DNA of 8,801 bases from an uncultured Chloroflexota bacterium (GTDB taxonomy: Bacteria; Chloroflexota; Dehalococcoidia; UBA3495): NCBI GenBank assembly GCA_913020235.1, contig CAJWBT010000078.1:1-8801 (forward strand). Reading direction: 5' to 3'. Made by a program: the position numbers and the translations under genes. Shown here piece by piece: positions 1 through 5,888 of the stretch (position 1 is the first letter of the stretch; every line of letters starts with the position of its first letter). The notes beneath the pieces were generated by a model that ran no database searches, was not told the DNA's origin, and saw only the letters and a program-made list of their open reading frames with translations.

Positions 1-1197
1 ATGCGAGAAGTTGCCATAGTTTCACCCGTGCGTACCCCCGTGGGCAGCTTCGGCGGCAGCCTGAAAGGCCTTACCGCCGTTGAGCTGGGCAGCCTGGTGA
101 TCAAGGAGACGCTGGACCGGAGCGGTCTGGACCCCGCCAAGGTTGACGATGTAATTCTGGGCCACGGCTATCCCAGCGGCGAGAATCCGGCCATGGGCCG
201 GCTCGCCTCCCTCAAGGCGGGACTCCCCATAGAGGTCCCCGGCTACCAACTGGACCGCCGTTGCTCCTCGGGGTTGCAGGCCATCCTCAACGCCGCGATG
301 CTGATCCAGACGGATAACGCCGATGTCGTCGTCGCCGGCGGCGTTGAAAGCATGAGCAACGTCGAGTTTTATGTAAACGAGACCCGCTGGGGGGCCCGGT
401 TCGGTTCTCTCACCCTCCACGATCGGCTCGTCCGGGCTCGGGCAACCATCCAGCCCGAGGACCGCTTCGGCTTCATCGACGGGATGATCGAGACAGCGGA
501 GAACCTGGCTAAACAGTATGAGATCCCCCGCGAGGAGCAGGACGAGTTCGCCCTCCAGAGCCACCAGCGGGCGGTGGCCGCCGTCGACGGGGGCAAGTTC
601 AACAAGGAGATCGTGGGCGTGCCCATCCCCCAGCGCCGGGGGGACCCCGTTATCTTCGAGAAGGATGAAGGTCCTCGGGCCGATACCTCCTTGGAGGTCA
701 TGGCCAGATTGCGCCCGGTCATGAAGGACGGCACCGTAACCGCCGGCAACGCCAGCAGCCAGAACGACGCCGCGTCGGTGTGTCTCGTGGTCGCTGCCGA
801 CAAGCTGGAAGAGCTTGGCCTGAAGCCCATGGCCTTCCTGAGGGGCTGGGCCGCGACCGGCTGCCACCCCGCATATATGGGCATCGGCCCGGTAACCGCG
901 GTGGCCAAGGTAATGGGCAAGGTGGGACTGACCCTGGAGGATATGGACCTCATCGAGCTTAACGAGGCCTTCGCCGCCCAGGTTCTGGCGGTGCTCCGGG
1001 AGTGGAAGCTGCCCAACCAGGACAATCTGAACGTGAACGGCTCCGGTATCTCTCTGGGCCACCCCATCGCGGCCACCGGGGCCCGCATCCTGACCACCAT
1101 GCTGCACGAGATGGAGCGCCGGGACGCCCAGTTCGGGCTGGAGACCATGTGCGTCGGCGGCGGACAGGGAGTCGCCGCAGTGTTCGAGCGCCGCTAG
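1..1197 (+). CDS. Thiolase family protein (acetyl-CoA C-acetyltransferase type)
   Basis: Cytosolic thiolase of 398 residues, the usual length for the family. It condenses two acyl-CoA molecules or, in reverse, cleaves a 3-ketoacyl-CoA; the sequence does not decide between a biosynthetic and a beta-oxidation role. The nucleophilic cysteine is C88 in DRRCSSG. The second half carries NEAFA (N321-E322), the GHP motif with H354, and the C-terminal acid/base cysteine C384 in CVGGGQG, so all catalytic residues are present. The N-terminus (EVAIVSPVRTPVGSFGG) is typical and starts with ATG at base 1, so the upstream ribosome site and promoter lie outside the window. No terminator is obvious behind it; a long repeat-bearing gap follows. 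Family is near certain; substrate is not known. Confidence 0.96.
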   Translation: MREVAIVSPVRTPVGSFGGSLKGLTAVELGSLVIKETLDRSGLDPAKVDDVILGHGYPSGENPAMGRLASLKAGLPIEVPGYQLDRRCSSGLQAILNAAMLIQTDNADVVVAGGVESMSNVEFYVNETRWGARFGSLTLHDRLVRARATIQPEDRFGFIDGMIETAENLAKQYEIPREEQDEFALQSHQRAVAAVDGGKFNKEIVGVPIPQRRGDPVIFEKDEGPRADTSLEVMARLRPVMKDGTVTAGNASSQNDAASVCLVVAADKLEELGLKPMAFLRGWAATGCHPAYMGIGPVTAVAKVMGKVGLTLEDMDLIELNEAFAAQVLAVLREWKLPNQDNLNVNGSGISLGHPIAATGARILTTMLHEMERRDAQFGLETMCVGGGQGVAAVFERR

Positions 1198-1629
1198 GCG
1201 ACAATTTCTCAATGATATCGGGAAGGGGGGCTGGAGGAACTCAGCACCGATGACCGCCGGACGGTGAAGGGGCGGCGTTCGCCGAACCACACGCCAGCAG
1301 GTGCCGTTCCCAAGCATCTTCGGCTTGCCTAAGACCCCCACTCTAACTCTTCCCCTTCGCAAGGGGCAGAGGACCGATTCCTTCCCTCTTGCGAAGGGCC
1401 TTGCCCCAAAACTGTCATTCCGAGGAGCGAAGCGACGAGGAATCTGCTGCGGGGTTCGTCCATGGCAGCCTGGACCCACCACCCCAGACCCCTCGCTTCA
1501 CTCGGGGTGACATATTCCAGGGCACTTTTGGGGCAAGGCGCTTGCGAAGGGGGAAGGCTAGGATGGGGGTAAACTCGTATCCACCGGTTTCACACTGAAG
1601 TGCTTCTAAATGGCTGAGGAGGATAGGCC
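1198..1629. other. Gene-free spacer between thiolase and VOC gene
   Basis: No open frame here looks like a protein: the ones present are short, read through an inverted-repeat element and have no recognisable motifs. Bases 1198-1333 show nothing clear except a small hairpin, CGGC-GTTC-GCCG, at about 1273-1284. Bases 1334-1570 are a composite hairpin element, listed separately. The last bases carry the ribosome binding site of the next gene, GAGGAGG at 1616-1622. Confidence 0.75.
1334..1570. repeat. Composite nested inverted-repeat element (MITE-like)
   Basis: Several inverted repeats are nested around one centre. The outer ends, about 1334-1363 and 1541-1570, are imperfect complements (ACCCCCACTC... 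against ...GGATGGGGGT). CCTTGCCCCAAAA at 1399-1411 pairs perfectly over 13 bases with 1526-1538. TGTCATTCCGAG at 1413-1424 pairs with CTCGGGGTGACA at 1501-1512, with two G-T pairs. Inside these, GCGAAGCGA-like sequence near 1427-1435 matches CCTCGCTTCA near 1491-1500 in inverse. The 10-mer CCTTCGCAAG at 1354-1363 recurs inverted at 1388-1397 and 1541-1550. The whole could fold into one long imperfect hairpin. No transposase is encoded, and I see no convincing target-site duplication. It resembles dispersed hairpin repeats of intergenic regions; its mobility is inference. Confidence 0.75.
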
Positions 1630-1998
1630 ATGCCCAGGGTAGTGCATTTCGAGATACACGCCGACGACGTTCAACGGGCGGTCAAATTCTACGGCGAATT
1701 GTTCGGATGGAAAATCGAGGGCTGGGACGGCCCTGTGGAATACTGGCTGATAACCACCGGCGAAGACCAGGAGCCGGGAATCAACGGCGCGATCATGAAG
1801 CGTCCCGATCCGGCTGCCACCGGCATCAACTACGTGGACGTGCCGTCGGTGGACGAGTTTGCCCGGAAGGCGGTGGAAGGTGGCGGAAGCCTGTGGATGC
1901 CCAAGATGGCGATTCCGGGCGCGGGCTACGTCGCCATCTGCCGGGACAGCGAAGGGAACGCTTTTGGTCTGTTTGAAAATGACCCATCGGCCGGTTGA
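1630..1998 (+). CDS. VOC family protein (glyoxalase/bleomycin-resistance fold)
   Basis: Small cytosolic protein of 122 residues, the size of a single vicinal-oxygen-chelate domain. It opens with VVHFEIHADDVQRAVKFYGE, followed by the FGW turn near residues 24-26, a conserved beginning for this family. It ends with CRDSEGNAFGLFEND, the usual last strand. H6 and E8 occupy positions that could contribute to a metal site, but the family covers lyases, dioxygenases, epimerases and binding proteins, so no reaction can be assigned. The ATG start is supported by a strong ribosome site, GAGGAGG at 1616-1622, seven bases upstream. It lies alone between the repeat element and the promoter of the next gene. 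I see no promoter of good quality in front of it. Confidence 0.9.
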   Translation: MPRVVHFEIHADDVQRAVKFYGELFGWKIEGWDGPVEYWLITTGEDQEPGINGAIMKRPDPAATGINYVDVPSVDEFARKAVEGGGSLWMPKMAIPGAGYVAICRDSEGNAFGLFENDPSAG

Positions 1999-2015
1999 GG
2001 CCAGGCCCCTCCGTG

Positions 2016-2044
2016 TTGACACCTTATTTGAGACACCTTACGAT
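2016..2044 (+). promoter_or_regulatory. Sigma70-type promoter with overlapping direct repeat
   Basis: TTGACA at 2016-2021 is a perfect -35 box, and TACGAT at 2039-2044 is a good -10 box after a 17-base spacer. It should start transcription near 2051, leaving a leader of about 98 bases before the NHL-repeat gene. The 9-mer GACACCTTA occurs at 2018-2026 and again at 2032-2040, one copy overlapping each promoter box, with a 14-base period. This could be a repressor site or chance. Confidence 0.65.
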
Positions 2045-2095
2045 AGCCTTCACCTGAATCGGAATTTCGTTCCACGATTTCCGCCCACCTCCACT

Positions 2096-2113
2096 CCGGC
2101 CTCAAGGGGCCGG
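2096..2113 (+). other. GC-rich leader hairpin
   Basis: CCGGCC at 2096-2101 pairs perfectly with GGCCGG at 2108-2113 across a six-base loop. It lies in the predicted untranslated leader of the NHL-repeat gene, about 25 bases before its ribosome site. No T-run follows, so it is not an obvious terminator; it may stabilise the messenger or do nothing. Confidence 0.4.
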
Positions 2114-2148
2114 TATCCTGGTGAAAGCGGAGCATAAAGGGGGAGAAA

Positions 2149-3093
2149 ATGGCTGACACCTACGGCGGCGGCGACTTTCAATACCAGTTCGTTGACGGCT
2201 GGGCCAAATTGCCCGACGGTATGTCCTTTCATGAATGCCCCGGCGTGGCGGTTGACTCCCGAGACAACGTGTACGTCCTCACCCGGGGTGACCATCCCCT
2301 CATTGTCCTGGACCGGGAAGGGAACTTCATCCGCACCTTCGGGGAAGGCTTCTTCAGCAACCGCACCCACGGGCTGTACATAGCCCACGACGACTCGGTG
2401 CTGGTGGCCGACGACGGAATCCACACTATTCAGAAGTTCAACTCTGAAGGGGAAAAGCTGATGGAGATTGGGGAGCGGAACCACCCCGCCCCCAAGTGGA
2501 GCGGCCAGCCCTTCAACCGCCCGACCTCCGCGGCGATCATGCCGAGCAACGGGGACGTCTACATCTCCGATGGCTACGGCAACTCCCGAATCCACGTATA
2601 TACCGGGTCCGGAGATTACAAGTTTTCCTGGGGCAGCTCCGGCATCGACGCCGGCCAGTTCATACGGCCCCACAACATCGCCGTGGACAGCAACGACCGG
2701 GTCTACGTGGTGGACCGGGAGTGCCACCGAATCCAGATCTTCGACCCCAAGGGCAACTTCATCACCATGTGGAACAACATCCACCGGCCGGACGCCATGG
2801 TGCTGTGGCAGGACCATATCTACGTGGGGGAACTCAACGGAATGCGCGGGATCGACGACGCCCCCGGCCTGGGCCACCGCGTTTCCGTTTACGACCTGAA
2901 CGGTAAGAGGGTGTGCATCTTCGGCGCCGCCGAGGAGGGCGAAGGACCGGGACAGTTCATCGCGCCCCACGGCATCGCGGTGGACTCCAAAGGCGCCATC
3001 TACGTGGGCGAGGTGTCCTTCACCATCCGCGGCTCCATGATGGACCCGCCCAAGGTGCTGCGCAGTATGTCCAAGTACGACCGCAAGTGGTAG
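2149..3093 (+). CDS. NHL-repeat beta-propeller, peptidyl-alpha-hydroxyglycine alpha-amidating lyase-like
   Basis: A 314-residue protein built of NHL-type repeats, visible as returning blocks such as GVAVDSRDNVYVL (32-44), HNIAVDSNDRVYVVD (175-189) and HGIAVDSKGAIYVGE (274-288). ISDGYGNSRIHVY (139-151) is the block shared with the lyase half of peptide-amidating enzymes. Three histidines at like positions in separate repeats, H74 (THG), H175 (PHN) and H274 (PHG), match the pattern of the lyase's metal ligands. Enzyme activity is nonetheless unproven, and many bacterial members have no known substrate. There is no signal peptide, so it should stay in the cytosol. ATG at 2149 follows a GGGGGAG ribosome site at 2139-2145. 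It has its own promoter and appears monocistronic, because a repeat-bearing spacer of about 200 bases follows. Confidence 0.88.
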   Translation: MADTYGGGDFQYQFVDGWAKLPDGMSFHECPGVAVDSRDNVYVLTRGDHPLIVLDREGNFIRTFGEGFFSNRTHGLYIAHDDSVLVADDGIHTIQKFNSEGEKLMEIGERNHPAPKWSGQPFNRPTSAAIMPSNGDVYISDGYGNSRIHVYTGSGDYKFSWGSSGIDAGQFIRPHNIAVDSNDRVYVVDRECHRIQIFDPKGNFITMWNNIHRPDAMVLWQDHIYVGELNGMRGIDDAPGLGHRVSVYDLNGKRVCIFGAAEEGEGPGQFIAPHGIAVDSKGAIYVGEVSFTIRGSMMDPPKVLRSMSKYDRKW

Positions 3094-3102
3094 GGGTAGC
3101 GG

Positions 3103-3283
3103 TCAGCTATCAGCTGTCAGCTGTCAGCTCACGGACCAGTACCTACTATCAATGGACGGCGTTACCAATACCGTTCGTGGTGAGCTTGTCGAACCACCAA
3201 CCAGGAGCCCTTCGACAAGCTCAGGGCGAACGGATGATCGTAACTGCTATTTCCGAGACCAGGTATTAGAGCTGACGGCTGAT
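3103..3283. repeat. Nested inverted repeat with short tandem repeat
   Basis: The inner pair consists of 25-base arms at 3171-3195 and 3209-3233 that match in inverse at 20 of 25 positions, around a 13-base loop; the arm core is TGAGCTTGTCGAA. The outer pair is ATCAGCTGTCAGCT at 3109-3122 against 3270-3283, 13 of 14 in inverse. The left outer arm sits in a tandem array of a 7-base unit, TCAGCTR, about four copies at 3103-3129. The layout fills most of the gap between the NHL gene and the next gene, and no protein is encoded. It looks like a dispersed intergenic repeat and might also end transcription. Confidence 0.75.
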
Positions 3284-3302
3284 CCTCCAGGAAGGCAGAG
3301 CT

Positions 3303-4361
3303 TTGAGCGATCTTGGCGAGACCACCACCGTCCAATGGAATAGCGCCCTGGAGGCCATCGAGCGCTGCCACGAGTTGGGCTGGACCGACGGTCTTCCCGT
3401 GGTGCCTCCCACCGAGTACCGGGTGGGCCAGTTCGTGGAGGCCGTGGCACGCCCTGCCTCGGAAGTGGTGGGCGAGATCCCGGAGCGCCGCCGCGAGATT
3501 ACCGTCGGTAAGATCGCCGCCAACGCGGTGATGGCCGGTTGCCTGCCGGAGCACCTCCCGGTCGTCGTTGCCGCCACCGAAGCGATGCTGGACCCCCTCT
3601 TCAACCTGGTCGGACCTTCTTCCAGCATGGGCGGTTCGGCAATCCTGGTCATCGTCAACGGCCCGGTGGTCCGGCAGCTGAACATCAACGCCCGGAACAA
3701 CCTCTTCGGGCCCGGAAACCGGGCCAATGCGACCATTGGCCGGGCGATTCGCCTGATCCTGATGAACGCCTGCGCCGCCATTCCCGGCCTCTACGACCGG
3801 TCGGTCATCGGCCACCCCGGCAAGTTCTCTTACTGTATCGCAGAGGCGGAGACCGAGACCCACTGGACACCGTTGCACGTGGAGCGGGGATTTGCTCCCA
3901 GCCAGAGCGCGGTGACGGTGTTTGCCTCGGAGGCCCCCCGGCAGGTCAGGGCCACGGGCAAGCCTGAAGCCATCCTCCACGCCGTCGCCGACGTGGCCTC
4001 CACCCTGGGGACCAGCATGTCCACCTCCGGCTCCGTGGGCGACCGGAGCGTTGGTGTGCGCCAGGGAGAGATCGCGGTGACCATCGCCGGCAACTCTGCC
4101 ATCTGGCGAGACTGGACCAAGGAGCAGGTCCGAAACCATCTTCACGACCGTATCCGCCGGTCGGTTGCCGATTTGAAAAACGCCGGCGTGTTGCCCCAGC
4201 CGGTGGAGCCGGGAGACGGCGAGCGGTTCCTGCCTCTGGTTCCGGAGCCGGAGGACATCCTCCTGTTGTTCGCCGGAGGTGAGGAGTCCAACATGTCCTC
4301 GGTTATCCCCAGTTGGGGGCCGAAGGTCGGTTCCACGGCGGTCACCAAAGAGGTAAGATAG
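3303..4361 (+). CDS. Conserved protein of unknown function, partner of UGSC selenoprotein
   Basis: A 352-residue soluble protein with no signal peptide or membrane segment. I do not recognise a characterised family. Blocks that look conserved are WTDGLPVVPPT (27-37), a Gly/Ser-rich stretch GPSSSMGGSA (104-113), LFGPGNRANATIGRA (134-148), and a C-terminal block EDILLLFAGGEESNMSSVIPSWG (317-339). Cysteines lie at 22, 80, 157 and 178; none forms a CxxC pair. The start is TTG at 3303, chosen because AGGAAGG at 3289-3295 lies seven bases upstream and the next in-frame ATG would remove about 75 residues, including the first conserved block. It is followed within 95 bases by the UGSC selenoprotein on the same strand, so the two probably share a transcript and a function. 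That function is inference and could involve a redox or small-molecule step. Confidence 0.8.
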   Translation: MSDLGETTTVQWNSALEAIERCHELGWTDGLPVVPPTEYRVGQFVEAVARPASEVVGEIPERRREITVGKIAANAVMAGCLPEHLPVVVAATEAMLDPLFNLVGPSSSMGGSAILVIVNGPVVRQLNINARNNLFGPGNRANATIGRAIRLILMNACAAIPGLYDRSVIGHPGKFSYCIAEAETETHWTPLHVERGFAPSQSAVTVFASEAPRQVRATGKPEAILHAVADVASTLGTSMSTSGSVGDRSVGVRQGEIAVTIAGNSAIWRDWTKEQVRNHLHDRIRRSVADLKNAGVLPQPVEPGDGERFLPLVPEPEDILLLFAGGEESNMSSVIPSWGPKVGSTAVTKEVR

Positions 4362-4378
4362 CGATCAGCAGACAATTC

Positions 4379-4459
4379 ATGCTGGAACGGCTGGACCATT
4401 CCGGTAACGGGGCACAAGAGTTCACGGTCCAAGACTATCGGGAGGGCTTTGAGATATGA
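4379..4459 (+). CDS. Possible 26-codon ORF overlapping the UGSC start
   Basis: ATG at 4379 opens a frame of 26 codons (begins MLERLDHSGNG, ends QDYREGFEI) whose TGA stop at 4457-4459 overlaps the next gene's ATG as ATGA. Such overlap is typical of translational coupling. It fills almost all of the gap between the two neighbouring genes. Against it: no clear ribosome site precedes the ATG, and the peptide is very short. It could be a small subunit, a coupling leader, the remnant of a longer C-terminal extension of the upstream gene, or chance. Confidence 0.35.
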   Translation: MLERLDHSGNGAQEFTVQDYREGFEI

Positions 4460-5001
4460 CCCAGACCAACGAATACATGCTGGTGAACCCGACCACCGAG
4501 GCCATCATAGCGCCCTTCGACGGCGCGCCCCGGCTTCCCACCCTGGCGGGGACACGTCTCGGTGTCATCGACGATAGCAAAAGGAACGCCGACGTGCTGC
4601 TGGAGGAGCTGGTGGAACTTCTCCGTACCCGGTACGAGATCTCCGACGTCAAGTGGCACCGGAAACCCAGCGCCTCCAAACCGGCGGACCCCGAGGTGAT
4701 CCGGGAGCTGGCGGAGAGCTGCGACTCGGTGATTGTCGCCGTCGGCGATTGAGGCTCCTGCAGCGCGTGCAGTGTGCACGACGGAATCCACGTGGAGAAC
4801 GCCGGCATACCCTCGGCCACCATCTGCACCGACCGGTTCAGTCCCACCGCGGCGGGCATGGCCAAGATGTGGGGCGCGCCCGACTATCCCACCCTTTTCA
4901 CCGAGCATCCCATTGAGAACCTCACCCGGGAGCAGCTCCGCCTCCGTGCCGAGGAATTGGCGCCCCAGGTGGTCCGGGTCTTGGTCGGCGACGGGCGTTA
5001 G
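4456..5001 (+). CDS. UGSC family selenoprotein (in-frame TGA read as selenocysteine)
   Basis: Read through the TGA at 4750-4752, this is one frame of 181 residues with selenocysteine at position 99. The first part (1-98) contains GVIDDSKRNADVLLEELVELL (about 35-55) and ends VIVAVGD. The Sec follows as VGD-U-GSCSAC, then SVHDGIHVENAGIP. U99 and C102 form a UxxC redox pair, and C102/C105 a CxxC pair. The UGSC motif and the following SVHDG are hallmarks of the known UGSC (seleno)protein family, whose biochemical role is not established. The downstream half stays in the same frame with strong protein character to the TAG at 4999-5001, which argues against a true stop. A hairpin of SECIS type lies directly after the TGA. 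The ATG at 4456 is preceded by GGAGGG at 4441-4446. It follows the 352-residue unknown gene and probably shares its transcript. Expression requires the host's Sec machinery (selA, selB, selC, selD), none of which is in this window. Confidence 0.9.
4764..4783 (+). promoter_or_regulatory. Bacterial SECIS-like hairpin after the Sec codon
   Basis: CGTGCA at 4766-4771 pairs perfectly with TGCACG at 4775-4780 around the triloop GTG (4772-4774). Two more pairs, 4765-4782 and 4764-4783, extend the stem past a bulged A at 4781. The apical G at 4772 is the 20th base after the TGA, within the spacing known for bacterial SelB-binding elements, and a G at the start of the loop fits their pattern. A competing small hairpin, CTGCA (4758-4762) with TGCAG (4768-4772), also exists but puts the loop closer to the TGA. 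Inferred from sequence alone. Confidence 0.7.
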
Positions 5002-5021
5002 CCCTTCGGCAATCCTTTTCA

Positions 5022-5090
5022 GCCACAAAGACACAGAGGCCTAGAGTCCATCTTTGCCTTGTTTCTCTGTGTCCATGTGCCTCTGTGGCA
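5022..5090. repeat. Hairpin repeat at a convergent gene junction, copy 1
   Basis: GACACAGAG at 5030-5038 pairs perfectly with CTCTGTGTC at 5065-5073. Alternatively, CACAGAGG at 5032-5039 pairs with CCTCTGTG at 5080-5087, and GCCACA at 5022-5027 with TGTGGC at 5084-5089. It fills the gap between the selenoprotein stop (5001) and the 3' end of the minus-strand Trm112-like gene (5098). A related copy lies at 8463-8516. It is likely a dispersed repeat that may serve as a terminator for both strands. Confidence 0.65.
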
Positions 5091-5097
5091 AACCCCA

Positions 5098-5280
5098 TCA
5101 GCTACGCATGTCAGGCGGCAGCAGGTTGGGGATGGCATCGTCGATAGGATAGGTCTCGTCGCACCGGTGGCAGACCAGCGACCCGGTGACCACCTCATCC
5201 CCCGTCTCGACTTCTACCTTCAGCTCCAGCTCGCCCTTGCACACCGGGCAAGCCAGGATTTCCATAAGCTCCTTCTTCAA
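5098..5280 (-). CDS. Trm112-like zinc-ribbon protein
   Basis: A 60-residue protein of the Trm112 family, whose members bind and stabilise methyltransferases in eukaryotes and archaea; bacterial versions are small and mostly uncharacterised. Four cysteines in two pairs, C11-x-x-C14 (ACPVCKG) and C37-x-x-C40 (VCHRCDE), should hold one zinc. The tail YPIDDAIPNLLP (44-55) is the usual ending. The start is TTG at 5280 and not the ATG five codons later, because AGGAGG sits about four bases before the TTG and homologues normally begin MKKELxEILACP. It is the last gene of a minus-strand group, about 75 bases behind the CopD-like gene, and may be cotranscribed with it. The partner methyltransferase is not in the window. 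Confidence 0.88.
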   Translation of the reverse strand: MKKELMEILACPVCKGELELKVEVETGDEVVTGSLVCHRCDETYPIDDAIPNLLPPDMRS

Positions 5281-5355
5281 CGGCCCTCCTGTTGGCTATA
5301 AGCAGCCAGCGTGCTGCCTTTCTTGCCGCGGGCTGATCGCCGGTCTAGTCCCCTG

Positions 5356-5835
5356 CTACCGCACTCCTTGCTCGAATAGGGCTGAGAGGATATCGGCCAG
5401 GCCAATGACCACCAGGCCAATTATCAGAACGGCGGTTGTACCGGTCATGCGGCCACGAGTCCTGGCCCACCAATCGCGTCCCAGGGATGTCTCTTCCGGG
5501 TAGCTCCGCTGGCGCAGAAACCGCACGATGTAGAACATGTACATGGCCAGGGCTATCTTCACAACCAGGACGGCCACATAGGCAACGGATACTGTGTCCT
5601 CGGTTAACCTGTCGGCCGAGAGAATGACACCGGTGATCAGCAGCACCCCGATGGCGGTGCCGATCAGCCCTCGAAACTCGACGCCAACGGCCCGGCCGGT
5701 CTCCGGCGACAGGGGGGCACGCCGGATGCTCGGGCGCAACACCACCAGGTAGAAGATCCCTCCGCCCACCCAGGCCACGGCGGCCAGGGCATGGCCCCAC
5801 CGGATGACTACCAGAATCCAGTCCAAGACACTCAT
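5356..5835 (-). CDS. CopD-like four-helix membrane protein
   Basis: An integral membrane protein of 159 residues with four hydrophobic segments, at about residues 5-27, 54-72, 82-105 and 133-153. The first helix carries WGHALAAVAWVGGGIFY, with a histidine near residue 15 followed by a WxGG pattern, as in short CopD/DUF2269-like proteins. Those are linked to copper handling or heme-type membrane functions, but the family is poorly defined and no substrate is assigned. I chose ATG at 5835 because MSVLDWILVV is the natural membrane-protein beginning. An upstream GTG at 5874 would add 13 residues, but neither start has a clear ribosome site. The gene starts about 50 bases behind the TlpA-like gene's stop, suggesting one operon. 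A link of copper and thiol redox functions in the envelope is plausible but inferred. Confidence 0.75.
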   Translation of the reverse strand: MSVLDWILVVIRWGHALAAVAWVGGGIFYLVVLRPSIRRAPLSPETGRAVGVEFRGLIGTAIGVLLITGVILSADRLTEDTVSVAYVAVLVVKIALAMYMFYIVRFLRQRSYPEETSLGRDWWARTRGRMTGTTAVLIIGLVVIGLADILSALFEQGVR

Positions 5836-5888
5836 GCTCGAGGGCCGTCCATGACGATCGGCCGCGTTCCCCACATAGCCACGTGGGG

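Noticed and set aside
22..1482. A 486-codon open frame on the minus strand across the thiolase gene
   Set aside because: It is the antisense shadow of a GC-rich coding region and of the repeat element; it has no recognisable motif, while the plus strand carries a complete thiolase.
1334..1570. CRISPR array or insertion sequence
   Set aside because: Repeats are inverted and nested, with no regular spacers and no transposase frame.
2050..2970. A 306-codon minus-strand open frame opposite the NHL-repeat gene
   Set aside because: Its apparent repetitiveness is the mirror of the NHL repeats; the plus-strand protein has clear family motifs and a ribosome site.
3162..4145. A 327-codon minus-strand open frame opposite the UGSC partner gene
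   Set aside because: It begins inside an inverted repeat and has no family features; the plus-strand frame has conserved blocks and a ribosome site.
4750..4752. TGA as a nonsense mutation making the gene a pseudogene
   Set aside because: The UGSC family is known to carry Sec at exactly this position, the downstream half is intact, and a SECIS-like hairpin follows.
4774..5001. A separate 75-codon gene starting at GTG 4774
   Set aside because: It is the downstream half of the selenoprotein; no ribosome site precedes the GTG, and the conserved UGSC motif lies just before it across the TGA.
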